DNA of 64,000 bases from Dacryopinax spathularia (taxonomy: Eukaryota > Basidiomycota > Dacrymycetes > Dacrymycetales > Dacrymycetaceae), in assembly GCA_037974965.1 (NCBI GenBank), contig JBBPFI010000008.1, forward strand, positions 1,612,001-1,676,000, given 5' to 3'. Below are positions 34,481-47,259 of the stretch, piece by piece. The number at the start of each line of letters is the position of its first letter. The stretch's first letter is position 1. Position numbers and translations under genes: made by a program. Under the pieces are notes generated by a model. That model was not told the origin of the DNA. It searched no databases and was given only the letters and a program-made list of their open reading frames with translations.

Positions 34481-36767
34481 TTAACTAGATCTGGATACCC
34501 AAGGGTGTCCATAACCGAGTCTCGTCCAGATATTGCGTGCACGCTCAGAGGCGATCGACGCGTCCGGAAGCTTGGCAATCATGGCCTTCAGCATGGTTTC
34601 GTCGAGTTTGCGCGAGTCGGCGGCGTCCAGGACAGGCACATTCAAGGTAAAACGTTCGAAGCCTTGAGGGGCATTTGCCAGCATGGGATCGAAGCACTGG
34701 TCCCATGATGTACACATCTGGTAGGGTAACCGATAGCGAGCGGCGTTGTCGTCCTCCTCCTCGTAGCAGTCCAATCGGAAGAATCTCGGTCCAATGGAGT
34801 AATCGACCACCACTACCCAAGAACGCACGTCGGCGCCGGCAGTCATGGTTACCAGACGCGCGGTTGGGGCCACGCCATACCCATCTCTTAATACGGATCT
34901 GATGTGCAGGAACATTTGCAGAATGGACGCGTCTCGGGGCTGGGCAAATGTATTTGCCGGCAGTTGTTGGGGGCTAATCGGGATTTCGTCAGCGACCAAT
35001 GCTGCGCGCACACGAGCTTCGACTGGGGTAGCTGTAACCAGGCTAAGGTCCTGTGAGAGGTCCAGATTCAGTATCTCTCGTAAACAGCGACACTGATCCT
35101 GGGTCAGCTCACCGGAGGTAATGTGGAGCGAATCTCCCCGCAGGTGACAGAGCGTAGCGGACAGTCGGAAATAGCCAAACGAGCAGGGGCAGGTGGGGGC
35201 GCGACTTCAGTGTCGGTGAGGCATATGTATGTCCAGGTCGCGGAGCCGTGGTGACCTACGATGGCTGTAGAGCCTGCCACGCTGATGAAGCGGGCATGGC
35301 CAAGCAGATTATCCTGCTTGGCGCCGAGCGCCACCAAGGTCATGTCGGCCTTGGCATAGATAGGCACGTCAACTCCTTCAGTGGCCCCGCCGATGGGGCA
35401 CGCCCACAACTGCCACGCCTGGTTCAGCTCCCGGAAGTTGAGCAAAAAGAAGAACACGTCGTCAGTGCTAGAAAGTGTCATAGCTGAGGGATATGCCGCC
35501 ATCGCCGTGTCCTCGCTACCGAAGGTTGGGGCCTTGGGTGACCCATCCATGCCTTTGGGACTGGTCCAAGCCTTGGGCAACAAGACGATGCCAAATTCGC
35601 TGAAGTGAAAGCGTGAGGCCGGCCGACGCATCTCCATGACCTCGTGGCGCTCCACAGCCGGCGCCGGGAGGTCATCCGTGGTTCCCATCGCATAAACATG
35701 CACCTCGGAGGAATATTGGATGGCCATCTGGGCGTGCGTCGTGAGGGTGCGGACCGCCACATTGAGGGGGGTTTCCGGCAATTCCCACCAAAGGGCGGGC
35801 GCGACAGGACGGGCCTCGGTGGTTTGAAGCGCGTCAAGATCCCAAACTTCCACAGCCGCCGTCAAGTTGTTGGTAAGGAACAGCGCCCCGGGCACGAAAC
35901 TGCCCCACCAGCGACTGGGTGCCTGCGACATTGATCAGTATACCCAGGCCCTTCCCGGGAGCAAATGCAGCGTACTAGGGCATCCGAACGCAACCGTCTG
36001 ACTGCACCATCACGGCGGGAGCGCGCATGTAAGTCGGGTTGGCCGTTGCGATGCGAACAAATAACCCATTGCTCGTTGCAAGTGATGAGGCCGGTACTGC
36101 CGTCAAAATCCGCGGCCGGTGTGCGTCTGAGCCCGTCCGCGGAAAATTCATAGGCGAAGGTCCGATACTGCGTCTCCGTAGGGTCATGGGGCTCCCCATG
36201 CACCAGATCGAGAGATACGAAGATGTGGGTCGTGTTGGTTAACGGTGCCGCCGCAAAAGTACAACCAAGGACGGTAACTGGGGTTCTCGACGAAGAACTC
36301 AGCAAGTTGTCCTGCCAGACCGGTCGGATGTCGTCGATGCCCAGTTGGTACAGTTGCAAGCAACCATCGAGCCGGACTGCAAGCGCATATGTGGGCGAAA
36401 GTAAATGAAGACTGGAGAGACCATGGTTTCCGGAATCTAGGGGTACCAGGAAAGGAGCCCATGAGTGCATCCTCGCCGCCGGGACCGGTTCTCCACCCTT
36501 CCACCAGCTCTCCTCCCACCGCTCGGACTGCACCAGCGTGCCATCCGAAGTGCGCCCTGCCGTCGAGGACTGCGACGACAGCTCCTCAGTGTCCGCCAGC
36601 GAGTGGGCCGGTGATCCGTGGGTTCCCGTTTCTCTCAGCCGCTTGCGCGGTGGTGAGGGCGTCGTAGGTGCTTTGTTCTGAGACTGAGTTTGGTCGAAGG
36701 ACAGATTGGGCCTGACCATACTGCGTTTCGCCCCAGTGTCGGTCATTGGAGAGCGTGGACTATTCAT
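34481..36767 (-). CDS. Unrecognised protein, possibly beta-propeller-like, 723 aa
   Basis: Three exons (35976-36767, 35113-35922, 34481-35050) join in phase; introns are 53 and 62 nt. The first 75 residues are disordered and basic (PSPPRKRLRETG). The rest is rich in short beta-strand-like segments with repeated aromatic and Asp positions: LHLLSPTYALAVRLDGCLQL, HIFVSLDLVHGEPHDPTETQ, LTNNLTAAVEVWDLDALQTT, MAIQYSSEVHVYAMG and WTYICLTDTEV. This pattern resembles blades of a WD40-like propeller, but no clear WD repeats can be lined up. The C-terminal 190 residues look helical and separate. Function unknown; together with the neighbouring F-box gene a substrate-adaptor role is conceivable but unproven. 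Confidence 0.55.
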
Positions 36768-37263
36768 GTTGTGGATGGGAAGGAGGGATGAAGTGGTCCA
36801 ACGTGACTGTGTGACGGTCTCTTGATACCGACGAGGAAGACCATGTGGCGCGTCAACACGGAGGTAATTAAACGTAACATGGTATGACTAATAAGAAACT
36901 TCCACTTGCATCCAGTAACTAGTATAAGTAGAGGAGTTGGCAGTGAGTGCCTTCTCCCGCACAGGGGCCGCGCGACCCCCATGAAGTAGTCATGTAAATG
37001 TCCTCAGTGCAATTGCCATGTCCCTCGCTCCACCCTCCTTCGGCCCCGTCTTGCTCGTACTACTCATGGAAAGTTGGCCCAGTGGCGGGGACATCGACAC
37101 GTCATGTGGCTGACAGAACCATACCGGAAGCATTTGAAACTAAGTGGGTGATAACCGGGATAATCATCGGCTCCGCTGCATGAGCTCCCTTCTGCACTTG
37201 AGCACGCATCATGAATATAACTTTCGACCCAGTCCTTGACCTGGTCCCGTTCTAGGCATTTTC
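36768..37263. other. Intergenic region between two minus-strand genes
   Basis: Upstream sequence of the gene starting at 36767 and the 3' flank of the F-box gene ending at 37264. No frame is convincing. Confidence 0.35.
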
Positions 37264-38879
37264 TCAATGAGCGTTCGGCAGCGAGGCGACGAGTCGCTCC
37301 GGCTGAGGATGTCCCTCCTCCTCCATAGCCCTGATCCCGGCGATCATGGCTTTAACTCGCTTCCATCGCGGGTTGTGACGGTGACATTCCAAGGTAAGCC
37401 CAGGCCACGCGTGCAAGAAGACGAGAGCCGCGTAGTGGTCGCACCCAAACATGGGTTTCTCCGCGATGAGAAGGATCGGCGCCTTGCGGGACAGCGGATG
37501 GGGCCAGCCCACTTTTTGTAGGAATACAACCAGTGAGACATGTATGCGCTTGAGTTGTGGGCAGTTGCGGGTCAAACGCGCAAGGCCCGCAATTGTGATG
37601 TTGCGTGGTTCCATAAAAGATGAACCGCCGCCTTCAATACGCCATACGTTGTGGCTCAAGCTCTGCCATTGGATTGTCAGGCGTTGTAAGGCAGGCCAAT
37701 GAGATGCGAGATCAACCAAGTCGTCATCACTACACACGAAGGCAGCACCGATGTCAAATCGAAACTGGAACTGGGTGAGACAGGTGCATGCCTGCAGCGG
37801 GTGGAGTGACTGGACGTTGCCCTCAAGCGCGGCCACGTTGTTTTCCAAGGCAGGCGAAAAAGCGAACCGAAGAGCATGGATTTGAGGTTGGGAGAGGGAG
37901 ACAAACGTTGCCAGCTGGTGAACTTCAGTAGGGGCTTCCCTAATGTGGCAGTCCACTGCCAATGACACTAGCTCGACCTTGATGGCTTGCAGAATGGCAA
38001 TCACGTCAGATATCGTAGTGTCATCGATAGCGAGCTCTCTCAAGCCCCGGCTCGCAGCAGCGCTGGTCATTGCCAGCCGCGTTTGAAGCTCTTCCTGCAA
38101 AGCCGTGCCTTGGATCCGTAAGGCAGTGACACTCGGCCGAGTGAGCACGTAATCCAGGATGCCTGGCGAGAGCGAATGTATGCTGAGGGACACACTTCTC
38201 AACCCCTCCAACTGGGTCATGCCCTGTTGCCATGTGGATTCGAGGCCCTGAAGAAGGTTGTCGTTGCTGTGTGGGTTCAAAAGGGCGACACTGGATAGGT
38301 GGGCAGCCTTGGCGCAGATCAGCGGCAGAGTGTGATGAAAGTGCTTTCGCCAGTCTTCCAGAGATGAAGCATCCGGGAGGCCGACAGTAGATGTGAGGAC
38401 GAGGCAATTCGTAGCGGGCGACAGCATTAAGGGTATATACTTCAGCAGCGATGCGTCACAACAGCTGAAGTGAAGCTCCACTAGTGCGGGAAAGAGATCC
38501 TCATCGACGGTACACTGCTGACGAATGAGTCCGAGGGCCAAGACGAAGCAGGCCTCATGCTCTTCCTCCAAAACCACTTCGAGGTGCATTAGGCTGGTGC
38601 AATAGAAGTGAGTTCGAAGGACGGTCTGAGAACGCTCGCCAATGTTCTCATCAGCATTCAAGCACTGTTTGAAAGACCTACCTTGGCGCTCGGGCGTTCT
38701 GGTGCACAGAGCATCTCTGCGATGCGCCACACATGCTGCGTCTGACCCGTCCGCCACATATGGCGCAGAGCCAGGGGAAACCTGGCTATCGCCAAATTCC
38801 GAAGATCATCGTGCTTCAGATACTGCAATATGGACAAGACGAGTTCTGGTACAGCGAGTGCGGACCTTGTATGCGCCAT
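37264..38879 (-). CDS. F-box/leucine-rich-like protein, 519 aa
   Basis: Two exons (38682-38879 and 37264-38625) join in phase across a 56-nt intron. The N-terminus is F-box-like: LAVPELVLSILQYLKHDDLR, followed by NLAIARFPLALRHMWR. It should bind Skp1 and place the protein in an SCF ubiquitin ligase. The remaining 450 residues consist of irregular leucine-rich segments such as MTQLEGLRSVSLSIHSLSPG, SRGLRELAIDDTTISDVIAI and HWPALQRLTIQWQSL, the usual architecture of the expanded fungal F-box family. The target is unknown. A second F-box protein of different sequence lies at 62529, so this is one of many such genes in the genome rather than a unique one. Confidence 0.75.
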
Positions 38880-39120
38880 GATGGTTCGAACGAGAGAAGT
38901 GTCGCGTCAGGGTGCGAAGCTGCGCCGCGCGTTCCAGTACAGCTCACGTGCCCGACAGTGACTAGCGTTACCATGTTATTATATCGTCATAATGGGCGTA
39001 CTTCAAGCTCTGCAACAGGATTCTACCCCATATGTATCGGACGCACTACACCCGAGCAAACGGCTGGTCTACAAAGTGCTGGTCGACGAACCCACCCCGA
39101 GCCATTGCAACACAATGTCT
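38880..39120. other. Short spacer upstream of the F-box gene
   Basis: About 240 bp between the start of the F-box gene and the stop of the next minus-strand gene. Nothing is recognised. Confidence 0.35.
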
Positions 39121-41660
39121 TTATACTGCGTACTCATGACTCGCTTCGCCTGCCATTGACCGCCAAGAAAAATATGAGGGGGAACTACCACGGGAAGTGA
39201 GCACATGTAGACCTAGCGACCCGAGGTACTCACTCGAGTGGAACTGTGCATTGCGAAACAGACAACGTCGCCTTTTATGGAGTTCTTGACACGCTTGACA
39301 CTTCGAGTCCAGAAAGCCGAAGCAGATCTTGAAGCCAATGCAATCTTCATATGGTTCTGGATCCCGCACGCGGCAAGCCTCACACATACTGTCTCCCCGG
39401 AGAACCTGAAGTGGAAACATGTGGAGTCAGCTCCTGCTTGTCCTGGAGTCTGGGGGCTAGGGTACGCACGTAAACTGGCCAGGGCACCACACTCCCCACA
39501 TGATCGATGACTATCCACTCGTGTGGCGTTTCGTCCCCACACAGGCGCACGCGATCCCAGCGGACGACAATACGCGTGGCGTTGCACCTGGCTTCGTCGC
39601 CTGGCACCGTAGATAGCCACCTGGCGAGGGACAACGATCCTTTCTGTACATCCTGAGACTCAGGCCGCGGAGATTGAGGCCGTTCACTCTGTGCCGCAGG
39701 GTGATCCGCAATTTCGTGGGTCAGGTCATCCAGCTCGGGTGCCTGGCCCTTCCCCTCCATGGAATGTGTCGATTGAGGAGTCATGGTGCGTTCTGTGGGC
39801 TCCAACCGCTCTTCTAGTCGTAAGTCGCTTGCAGCCCGGTACCATATCGACAGTGGTACGACCGCGCAAGCAAGCTCTGGGCCGCAGGAGTAGCGCTCAA
39901 ACAGTATAATGGTATTCTTGCAGATCAGACGTGCATGCGAACGAATGGCAGGAGGAAGTTGTGCCTCTTCGGTAACGTTATGGCGGGACAAGATAGTTCC
40001 CTGCATAGGCAGTGCAAGCAGTCTCGTCAGCACCGCCTCCAGAATACCAGGTGAGGCCGATTCCTACCAGCAGCTCCCAGTGATATCGCAACCACGAGAG
40101 AAGGCCGTCCCTGTCATCAAAACGAGCCGCACGGGGCCCGACTTCTAGCATCTCTAGCCACCTGGAGGTCACCCTCTGGTCCCACAGCATTGTCTCCCAA
40201 TTGGATGTGCCGATCCGACCATATGGTAGCAGAGCGCGATCCGGGCCCAGTCCACAAGGAATCACCCGCAGCGGGAGCATAAAGGGCACCGTGTAGTGGA
40301 GACACCAATCTGCGGCGTGTTGGATGTACTCAGCGAGCATCTTCTCGTAATATCGCCTTGGTCTCGACCTCGTGAGCACCGAGGGTAACAGGAATTCGAG
40401 CTCAAGAACAGTCATTATTCGCATCCGTTCACACGTTCAGCAGCACACCAGCCACTCACCCAAGCATGGCCCAGCAACGTGCAGTACCATTGGCCGGCAT
40501 GCAGATTGTTATAGTCGTGGACGGGGCCATTGAGATGATAGGCCGAAAGAAAGTGGGTCCAACGATCCTCTTGACACTGTCGCGCGAGAGCGCACATGTG
40601 GTCGCGATCGATATCGATTGGGTGCGCAGGGGCTAAGGGCACGGATGGGCAGGTAAGCCTGCGAAGAAGATGGGGAAAACGACTGTGCACAGCATCCAGC
40701 ACGGCGGGAGGGATCTCTTGATCGGCGGGGAGCCCATGCCGTATTCCGGTGACGACCTGCCAGTCTACCATGTATGCGTAGTCTTCGATGAACTGCAGTT
40801 GCAACCGGGCAGTCATGGTCAACGAATATTGTCGGAACCGCGAGCAGATCCGCGTCTAACGGCGATGGCTCATGAGTACGAATACACCTCGAGCGGGCCT
40901 TTGGCGGCACGATGGTAGCTTACCCAAACCCCGCTCAGAGCGCCCACCACAGCTTTGCCCTGGCTAACATTGGAACTTCGCACGGATGGCCTAGCCGGTA
41001 GGGGATCGATGATTTCCAGCGCCCTGTACCAGAAATCATCAATGTGCACCGCAGCCCTTGTGGGCCACGTAAGTGGCATTGAAAGATCTGCACGCATGCG
41101 AGGCTGCAGTACCAGACAGGCGTCCTCTCGGGGTTGAAAGCCGGCGCCCATAGCGAGTTGACCGTAAGCGGTGGACGAGTTGGACAAGCACATTGGGTAC
41201 TGAGCGCGCATAACAGGTGACATGAATTCGGGATCCAGCGAGAACCGGACGAGCGGGCGACTTTGACCACGGGCCGAATGTTCGATACATTGCCCATAGC
41301 GCAAGCATGCGGAGACGCGCTCGTCCAGTAAGACAGACCGAGTATCGATCAATTGACGCTCAGTTTCCACAGTGATTACCTACATCACATGTCAGTATCG
41401 TACGCGCCGGGAAGTGCTTCACGTCGTACTAGGAGCCTTCCCCAACGCTCGAGGTACTGACGGGCGCGAATGACATCCGTCGCCAGGGGTTGTTTGCCCA
41501 AAGTGAGAACGAGCAGGTCAAGGTCCTCATCCAGATGGTTTCTCAGCTCGGTGTCTTCAGGCAGCGTAATGGGTCCTTCGAACAGCATCGGCTGTAGCTG
41601 AGGCCCTGTAGCCACTGGCCAGACGGCGGTTCTGCTTACCTGCGTCATGCCGGGACTCAT
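39121..41660 (-). CDS. Unrecognised large protein with C-terminal Cys cluster
   Basis: At least six exons. Firm ones are 41430-41660, 40924-41379 and 40460-40855; the next begins near 40400 and another covers about 39480-39990. The last intron lies just before the final exon ending at 39121. The start is MSPGMTQVSRTAVWP. Most of the protein is mixed helical/strand sequence with many Trp and Tyr (HWELLVGIGLTW, RWLSTVPGDEARC). The C-terminus carries a cysteine cluster, MCEACRVRDPEPYEDCIGF, then KICFGFLDSK and CQACQELHKRRRC, resembling a zinc-binding fungal cluster though not a standard Zn2Cys6 domain. The position at the C-terminus is unusual for a transcription factor. One junction near 40030 is unresolved. 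Function unknown. Confidence 0.5.
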
Positions 41661-41862
41661 GGGCCGCAGTCATGCATAGCAAAGAGAGCCGATCGCCCGC
41701 GGCGCGGTGGTAGGGCGCGTTGGTCACGTGAGGACGCGGAGGGTTTCGAAGCACAGCCAGCCATCAATATCTTTATACTTCACACTACAATGTCCCAGGG
41801 AACATTCATGCCAGACGCGATCAGAGGGATTAGAATATTAGTGTACGAGCCGTCGGTCAGTG

Positions 41863-43442
41863 TCATGCCGCAACCCCGGGCCAGTGCCCTGCAATCTCCT
41901 CGCGCAACCACACCGAGGAGGTCTGCCGAGCCGTCAACATATGAAAGCGAATGATGACGGTAACATACCGTGTACTCCATATAGTTTTGGACACGCTCCA
42001 CTACCCCATCCTGTGGGTTCCTGAAAGTAACCATGACTTGCAGTTTAAGGCAGCCGGCGGCGTTGATCTGGAGGGAAACTTTCTTGCCTATGCGCGCCGC
42101 ATTCGTAGCCGCGCGGAAACAGGAGGCCGGATAGCTGCGTACAGAGGTCACAACCACATCCCAAGACCTCCCGCTGCCTCTAGATACGCACCGAAACGGC
42201 ATGCCATGAGGCCCTACCCACTCCATTTTCTCCAGTGCGCCGGGCCGTTCAGGATGGAAAGGCAGCACATACTGCAAGGCAGTTCAACAGATTTCTGAAG
42301 TAGGAAGAAGAACCCCACCTGGCTGGAGCTCATCCCAGTGTCACCACGAGCCGATAGTTTGAGCTGGTGTCCCACCGTTGATGCGTCGGCTTCAGGGAAT
42401 ACATCTGCCATCACCGCATGCGGGATGGTGCGGACTGACACCTCGATCACCGGCGGGGCATCCACTCTCAAAAGAGTGTCCACGATGTCCAGGTAGCGCT
42501 CGTTCGACATAATAACGCACAGAATAACCGGCCTGAGTTTCCTTTAGTCTTCTGCCTTCATCCACTCTCCCGTCGGCGGAAAAGATTACGTACGCCTCAT
42601 TAAAGGACAGGACGTTCTTCGGGCGAGGCTCGTGAGTATTGAGGCACGCTTCAGTCTGGCTGCCGGGGCACCCCAAGGGTGTCCTTCCCAAGACGAGTCA
42701 GCACAACGCCGCCAGCGTCATCTGAAGAGGACGCATACATGATGAGTCGCAGCGGATGACCGTAACCCGTCCAGGAGAGGTGCAAACTGGTCTCGGCGCC
42801 CCAGACCCTCTCCTGCACACCACCGCCGGCATATACGTCCAAGGCGCCCAGAAGACGACTGAAAGCAATATCGAGCCCATACCCCGCGCCCCCATGTCCT
42901 TCGTCCAAACGAAAGTTGGAGAACGTCTCGCCATACATATAAGTCGAACCTGCATATATGCGTCCCAATCAGACTGTGTGAGGGCTTCACGGCGACGTAA
43001 CCGGGCTTACAGACATAGGGGGCACCATCCGGCTGGATTTGGAAATGAAGACCGACGGGGTCGAGATGGAAAGTGACCCAAGGGCACTGAAGAGCGCACA
43101 ATCAACGCCGCGCAGGTGCGTCGAAGGCAACGCAGAGCGGACCTGCTTTTCACTTGTCTCCATAGCTTTGAGCATGAGGACCATGGGCATAACACTGGCG
43201 GTTTCGAGGAGGAGAGCGGGCATCTGGTGGAGCAGTGAATACGGACCAGAACAGCCGACGAGAGGACTCACACTGGTAGTCCGGGCGGGGTGGTGGATGG
43301 CAGGATAGTAGGGATAGCCAGGGTTCAGCGAGAGTCGCGTCGAGTGATTGGCCGCGCTGCATCCCGGGAGGGTCAAGGGCCGGCGGCGGAGCGACGGGCC
43401 AGCATCTGTAGAAGGCGCTTGTGCTGTGTTGTCGGCTGGCAT
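41863..43442 (-). CDS. Rad1-like (9-1-1 checkpoint clamp) protein, divergent
   Basis: In the 9-1-1 complex (Rad9-Hus1-Rad1), Rad1 is a PCNA-fold subunit loaded at damaged DNA. Several exons on the minus strand give, in order, features of that family: MVLMLKAMETSEKQ followed across an intron by CPWVTFHLDPVGLHFQIQPD, then STYMYGETFSNFRLDE. Next come a segment like the Rad1 core, YGLDIAFSRLLGALDVYAGG and ETSLHLSWTGYGHPLRLIMY with GGVVLTRL, then a second-domain part with VIEVSVRTIPHAVMADVFPE and KLSARGDTGMSSSQ. The C-terminal part has FRAATNAARIGKKVSLQINA, LKLQVMVTF and VQNYMEYT. A disordered N-terminal extension of about 55 residues precedes. The order and spacing fit Rad1; exact exon borders in the middle are unsettled. 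A paralogue or captured copy is possible. Confidence 0.6.
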
Positions 43443-43549
43443 GCGCCCCGTCTGCGCCGTCTGACGTCGCCGTCGTTATTGTAGAATGTGCTCGTTAATG
43501 AGAGGTGTAGACGATGGGTTGCAGCGGAGGGCGATAGATCAATCAGCCA

Positions 43550-44334
43550 CTAATCAGCGCTGGTGGGCATTGCGGGAAGGAAGTTCGGCGTCGGTGGTAT
43601 CGCCATAGCCTGCACCAACGCTGGGGGCGATTTCAGACTGACGGTAAGCTCCCACCACTCAATGCGCCCTCGCATCTGAAGGGTGAGGGAGGCAACGATC
43701 TCTAGGAGAAAGGCTATCAGGCAGGAGCACTGATAACCACGTAGAACCACTTACACCGAAAACCGCCCAAATGGTATGCTCACAATCTTGATCCTACCCA
43801 GCTCAAGAGACCACTTCGAGGAGTGGTCTCGCGGCTTCCATAACTGTTCGCCGTCCGTTCGCTATGTTGCACAAGCTTGCTCACCCTATCCAGCACACCC
43901 GAATAATCGTCAGGAAGGGATCGCAGCACCGCGAGGGGCCGATGCATCACACGAATGTCATAGGGCAGGCGTCTCAGAGGGTATTGAACCAGTATTCTCC
44001 TGTGATTACAGGAGTCAGCGGTCTTCGCTCATATAGAGCTATTCGCCATGGCGCACCTGGTGTGGTCCATGGTCGGGGACGTCCGGGGAGGGGGCGGGCT
44101 GTCGACTGGACTTCTGCAGCACGCCTGCGTGAGGCACGGTGGAGAGTGAGCGAGTTCCAATGCCGCGAAAAGGCTTGCGTCGACTGGAGACGTGTGAAGG
44201 ATGCAGCCAGAGGGAGGGTCAGTCTTGGCGGTTGCTTTAAGCATTATCAAAACACGGTACAGCAGCCCGCCAACATGGCCGCTCACCACGCGAAGGTAAA
44301 CAACGGAAGCTGATTCGTTATCTGGCTCCGACAA
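43550..44334 (-). CDS. Possible small unknown gene (weak model)
   Basis: Protein-like exons on the minus strand include ILHTSPVDASLFAALELAHS, then after a plausible intron RILVQYPLRRLPYDIRVMHR with PLAVLRSLPDDYSGVLDR, then a last exon with VASLTLQMRGRIEWWELTVS that stops at 43550. No convincing start codon is visible and junctions are guessed. It could be a separate small gene or upstream exons of something larger. No family is recognised. Confidence 0.3.
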
Positions 44335-44970
44335 TACTTATTACAGTAGTATTCCGTGATCTTTTGTGAAAGGCACCAAGGGTAAATACGTGGTGCTCTT
44401 TACGTCAACATCACTGAGTGCTGTGGACCAGCACTCGTTTAATACACATAGGAGCGCCTCGCCAGACAACGTCCTCGCAAGCCGACCGGCTTTCTGCATC
44501 CACGGTGACATTCAGTAAAATGAAATTTCCCTGTCGAGCCATTCCACCTGTCTTCGCATCATGGCGCCTTCTCACAACATCTATAAGGTCTTGCTTTCCG
44601 TTGCCCTCTTGGCCATCTTGTCCAGGACGGCAGAGCTCGTTGTGGGCTGATCAAGTTTACCGCCTGCACGGGGTCCGCTGCTCATGCGCAACGTCGGTCG
44701 AATCGTTGGGGTATGTCTCAACCGAGCAATCGGATTGGGCAATCGAGCCCCGCGTGTTCTTATCTGCCTGAACGCTAGTACTTCCAGGCGTCTGAGGAAT
44801 GCCCGCGTTGTATCCACGAAGCCACATGGATTCGTATCGACGCCGTTCTAAGGTTGGATCACCCAGCGCTGCCGGGCCGCGTGACCTGGAGGCAGTGAAA
44901 TTGCAGCCGTCCATCGCGCGAACCCGCTCAGCCTCGCCCGCAGTTCGACCAAACAAACCCCTTTGATATT
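44335..44970. other. Intergenic region with short open frames
   Basis: The promoter side of the plus-strand gene at 44971. A minus-strand frame (about 44657-44930) encodes protein-like sequence, ALGDPTLERRRYESMWLRGY, but has no supported start or continuation. Confidence 0.3.
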
Positions 44971-47259
44971 ATGCCCAGGCACAGACCGACAGCCAACGTA
45001 CCTCGAGATGTGCCTCAAACTTGCAGCCGCAGTCGTGCTGCTCTCCTGCAAGCCGAAACACACCATCTCTCAAGACGCCGCCCACCTTCGCCGGCACGGA
45101 CTCGACGCTCTGCACGCCTTGCAGAGGTGCGCGGTGAGCACGACGTGGAGGGTATCAGTACAGAGCCCAATAACCGGATGGGCGCTCCTCCACCATCCGA
45201 CGTGCGGCACGACGACTCGCCCATGACCGGGGCGGATCAATGGATCCAACACGATAGCATCGACCTCGTCGGGGAAAGGGAGCCATCTGCGAGACCTGGC
45301 GAGGGGGTTGACGTGATGGTCACGGGAGGCACCGTGGAAGACGGAATGTCGACGCCCTCGACCGGGGCGGTGTCTGATCCGCCAAACGGACCCACCACGC
45401 CGGAATCACTCAGCGTTGAGCGACAGCTATACATCACAGACAGCAACACTTCGCCGTCCTTCGAGCCAATATCGCATCCACAGATCCTTAATGACCCCAG
45501 CCCAGCTAATGCTGTTGACGATTCCTCCCGGCCGGTGAGCGGTGCCGCAGCGGACGAACCAATGTCAGCCAGTGGAGAGGCGGAGCATGGTGATACGGTT
45601 GTGAGTTTCAGGTGAGATGACATGCCACCGCGCGTGATACCTCAGACTCACAGCCAAAATGGAGTGGAATGCCACCGGAAGGGAGCGAGTCCGTGACCCT
45701 CGATAGTGGGGATTTGCTATGGCCGCAAGGCTCGGAGGCCGTCAATGAACCGAGGAGGTCCGCAAGCACCTCAGTCGTAGGGGTTGCCGGCCCGGGTGAA
45801 GGGACGGGGACAGGTCTGACCGCCGCCGAGCATGGTGAGTCCACTTGCTGCGCTGGAGTGAGCGCGAAGTTGATATAGTTGTCTCGATGCAGCGGCATCG
45901 TGCTCCGTGTTCCTCTTTGTTTGCGCCAATGACGCTCGTGAAGCCACCATTTATGCGCGAGGCAATATTTGGAAGGGCGATATCCCAGATAATGCGCCGG
46001 CACTCGTGATGCTACCGAAGCTTTTCGGTGCTGGCCCTTCGAGATCGAGCACGACGTCACATATTGTTCGCCAGCACGAGTTCACCCAATTCCTCCAATC
46101 CAAGTACAGTCATTTCATTGTCGCGACGACCACAGTGCCCGCTAGGGAGCGGTATGGGCCAAATGCGTGGTGGCATCAACGTGGATACAAGACCCTTGGA
46201 GTTTTCGCAGATCTGCTGGCGCAAACGAAGCCGAACAACACTCACATCGCCCCGATGGATTGGGATGATCCCCGATCTCAAGCATTCGTGTCAGGCGTGA
46301 GGGATCAATTGCCCATGGAGCTTCTCCGTGGGACCTCCTACATCCTGTATCTGGTGGCATTATCAGATGTTCAGCCCCGCGAGGCCTGGTCGGACGAACC
46401 CCCTGCGATGCTGTTACCGCTCGCCGAAGTTCCAAGGCGCTCCCCTCTGCGGTGCAGCGTGTCTCCGACGTCGTCGACCACTGCGCGGAGGCGGAGTCCA
46501 ACAGGAGTGGCTCGAAACCAAGACCAGAATTTGGCTTCGTCTGAACCAGTTCCAGCGCCCCCGGCTGTAGCAAGTACGACCCCATCGTCCTCAAACGACC
46601 GATTCGGTAGACGCGTTCTACAAGCGAGGAGTAACCCGGACTTCAATCGACGGTGCGCCTGTCTGGATGAAGCTTATCCCACGATCGTTACATGGATGGA
46701 AAAGGGTTGGCGTGACCGCCCTTATATGCAGGGAATTGGATGGTTCTGTGAGCGGACCAGACACTTTCTCAATGTTTGCGAGGATCTGGGTATGAGCCTT
46801 TTCGTCAATCCCGATGCTCGATATGTGTATCGTAAGCGAGCCGATGATGGTCAGGAGGAGGAGATTGGGATCGAACCGGATGACATCGCCGCATGGTTGG
46901 ATGTTGAAGGGCGACGCAACCCACAGCACCAACGGGCCGTCAGTGCATGCACGTACGTCAACCACAAGGGAGCCTACCGGCGGTTCAAGAGGTGCTGGGA
47001 AGGGGAGCGAATGACATTCGAACTGAGCAGGCCCCGCTTGCATGAGTTGAAAAGTGAGCAACCGGACCTCCACGCCAAGCTGACGCTACTTGCTGTTTTG
47101 GGCTATTGTCTAGCGGTCGAGGACAGTTCGGACCGTGAAGCGCTCCAGACAGGTGCGCCTTCCCTCCCTTTGAAATATTTGGCAGGCAAATGGACGCGGA
47201 ACCATGTTGAAGTGCTGTTACGGCAGCACTTTCCTATGTATTCTTCATCTGGAAGTTGA
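44971..47259 (+). CDS. Unrecognised protein, 725 aa, with disordered N-terminal third
   Basis: Three exons (44971-45600, 45654-45834, 45893-47259) join in phase, with GTGAGT donors. The first 270 residues are disordered and rich in Pro, Ser, Glu and Asp. The following part is globular: SVFLFVCANDAREATIYARG, KYSHFIVATTTVPARERYGP, a Trp-rich NAWWHQRGYKTLGVFADLLA and LLRGTSYILYLVAL. A second disordered Ser/Pro linker leads to a C-terminal domain with CLDEAYPTIVTWMEKGW, MQGIGWFCERTRHFLNVCED and KYLAGKWTRNHVEVLLRQHF. I know no matching family. It lies just inside the reversed minisatellite-core copies at 47451-47830, so it may be the last gene of a bounded block. Confidence 0.65.
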
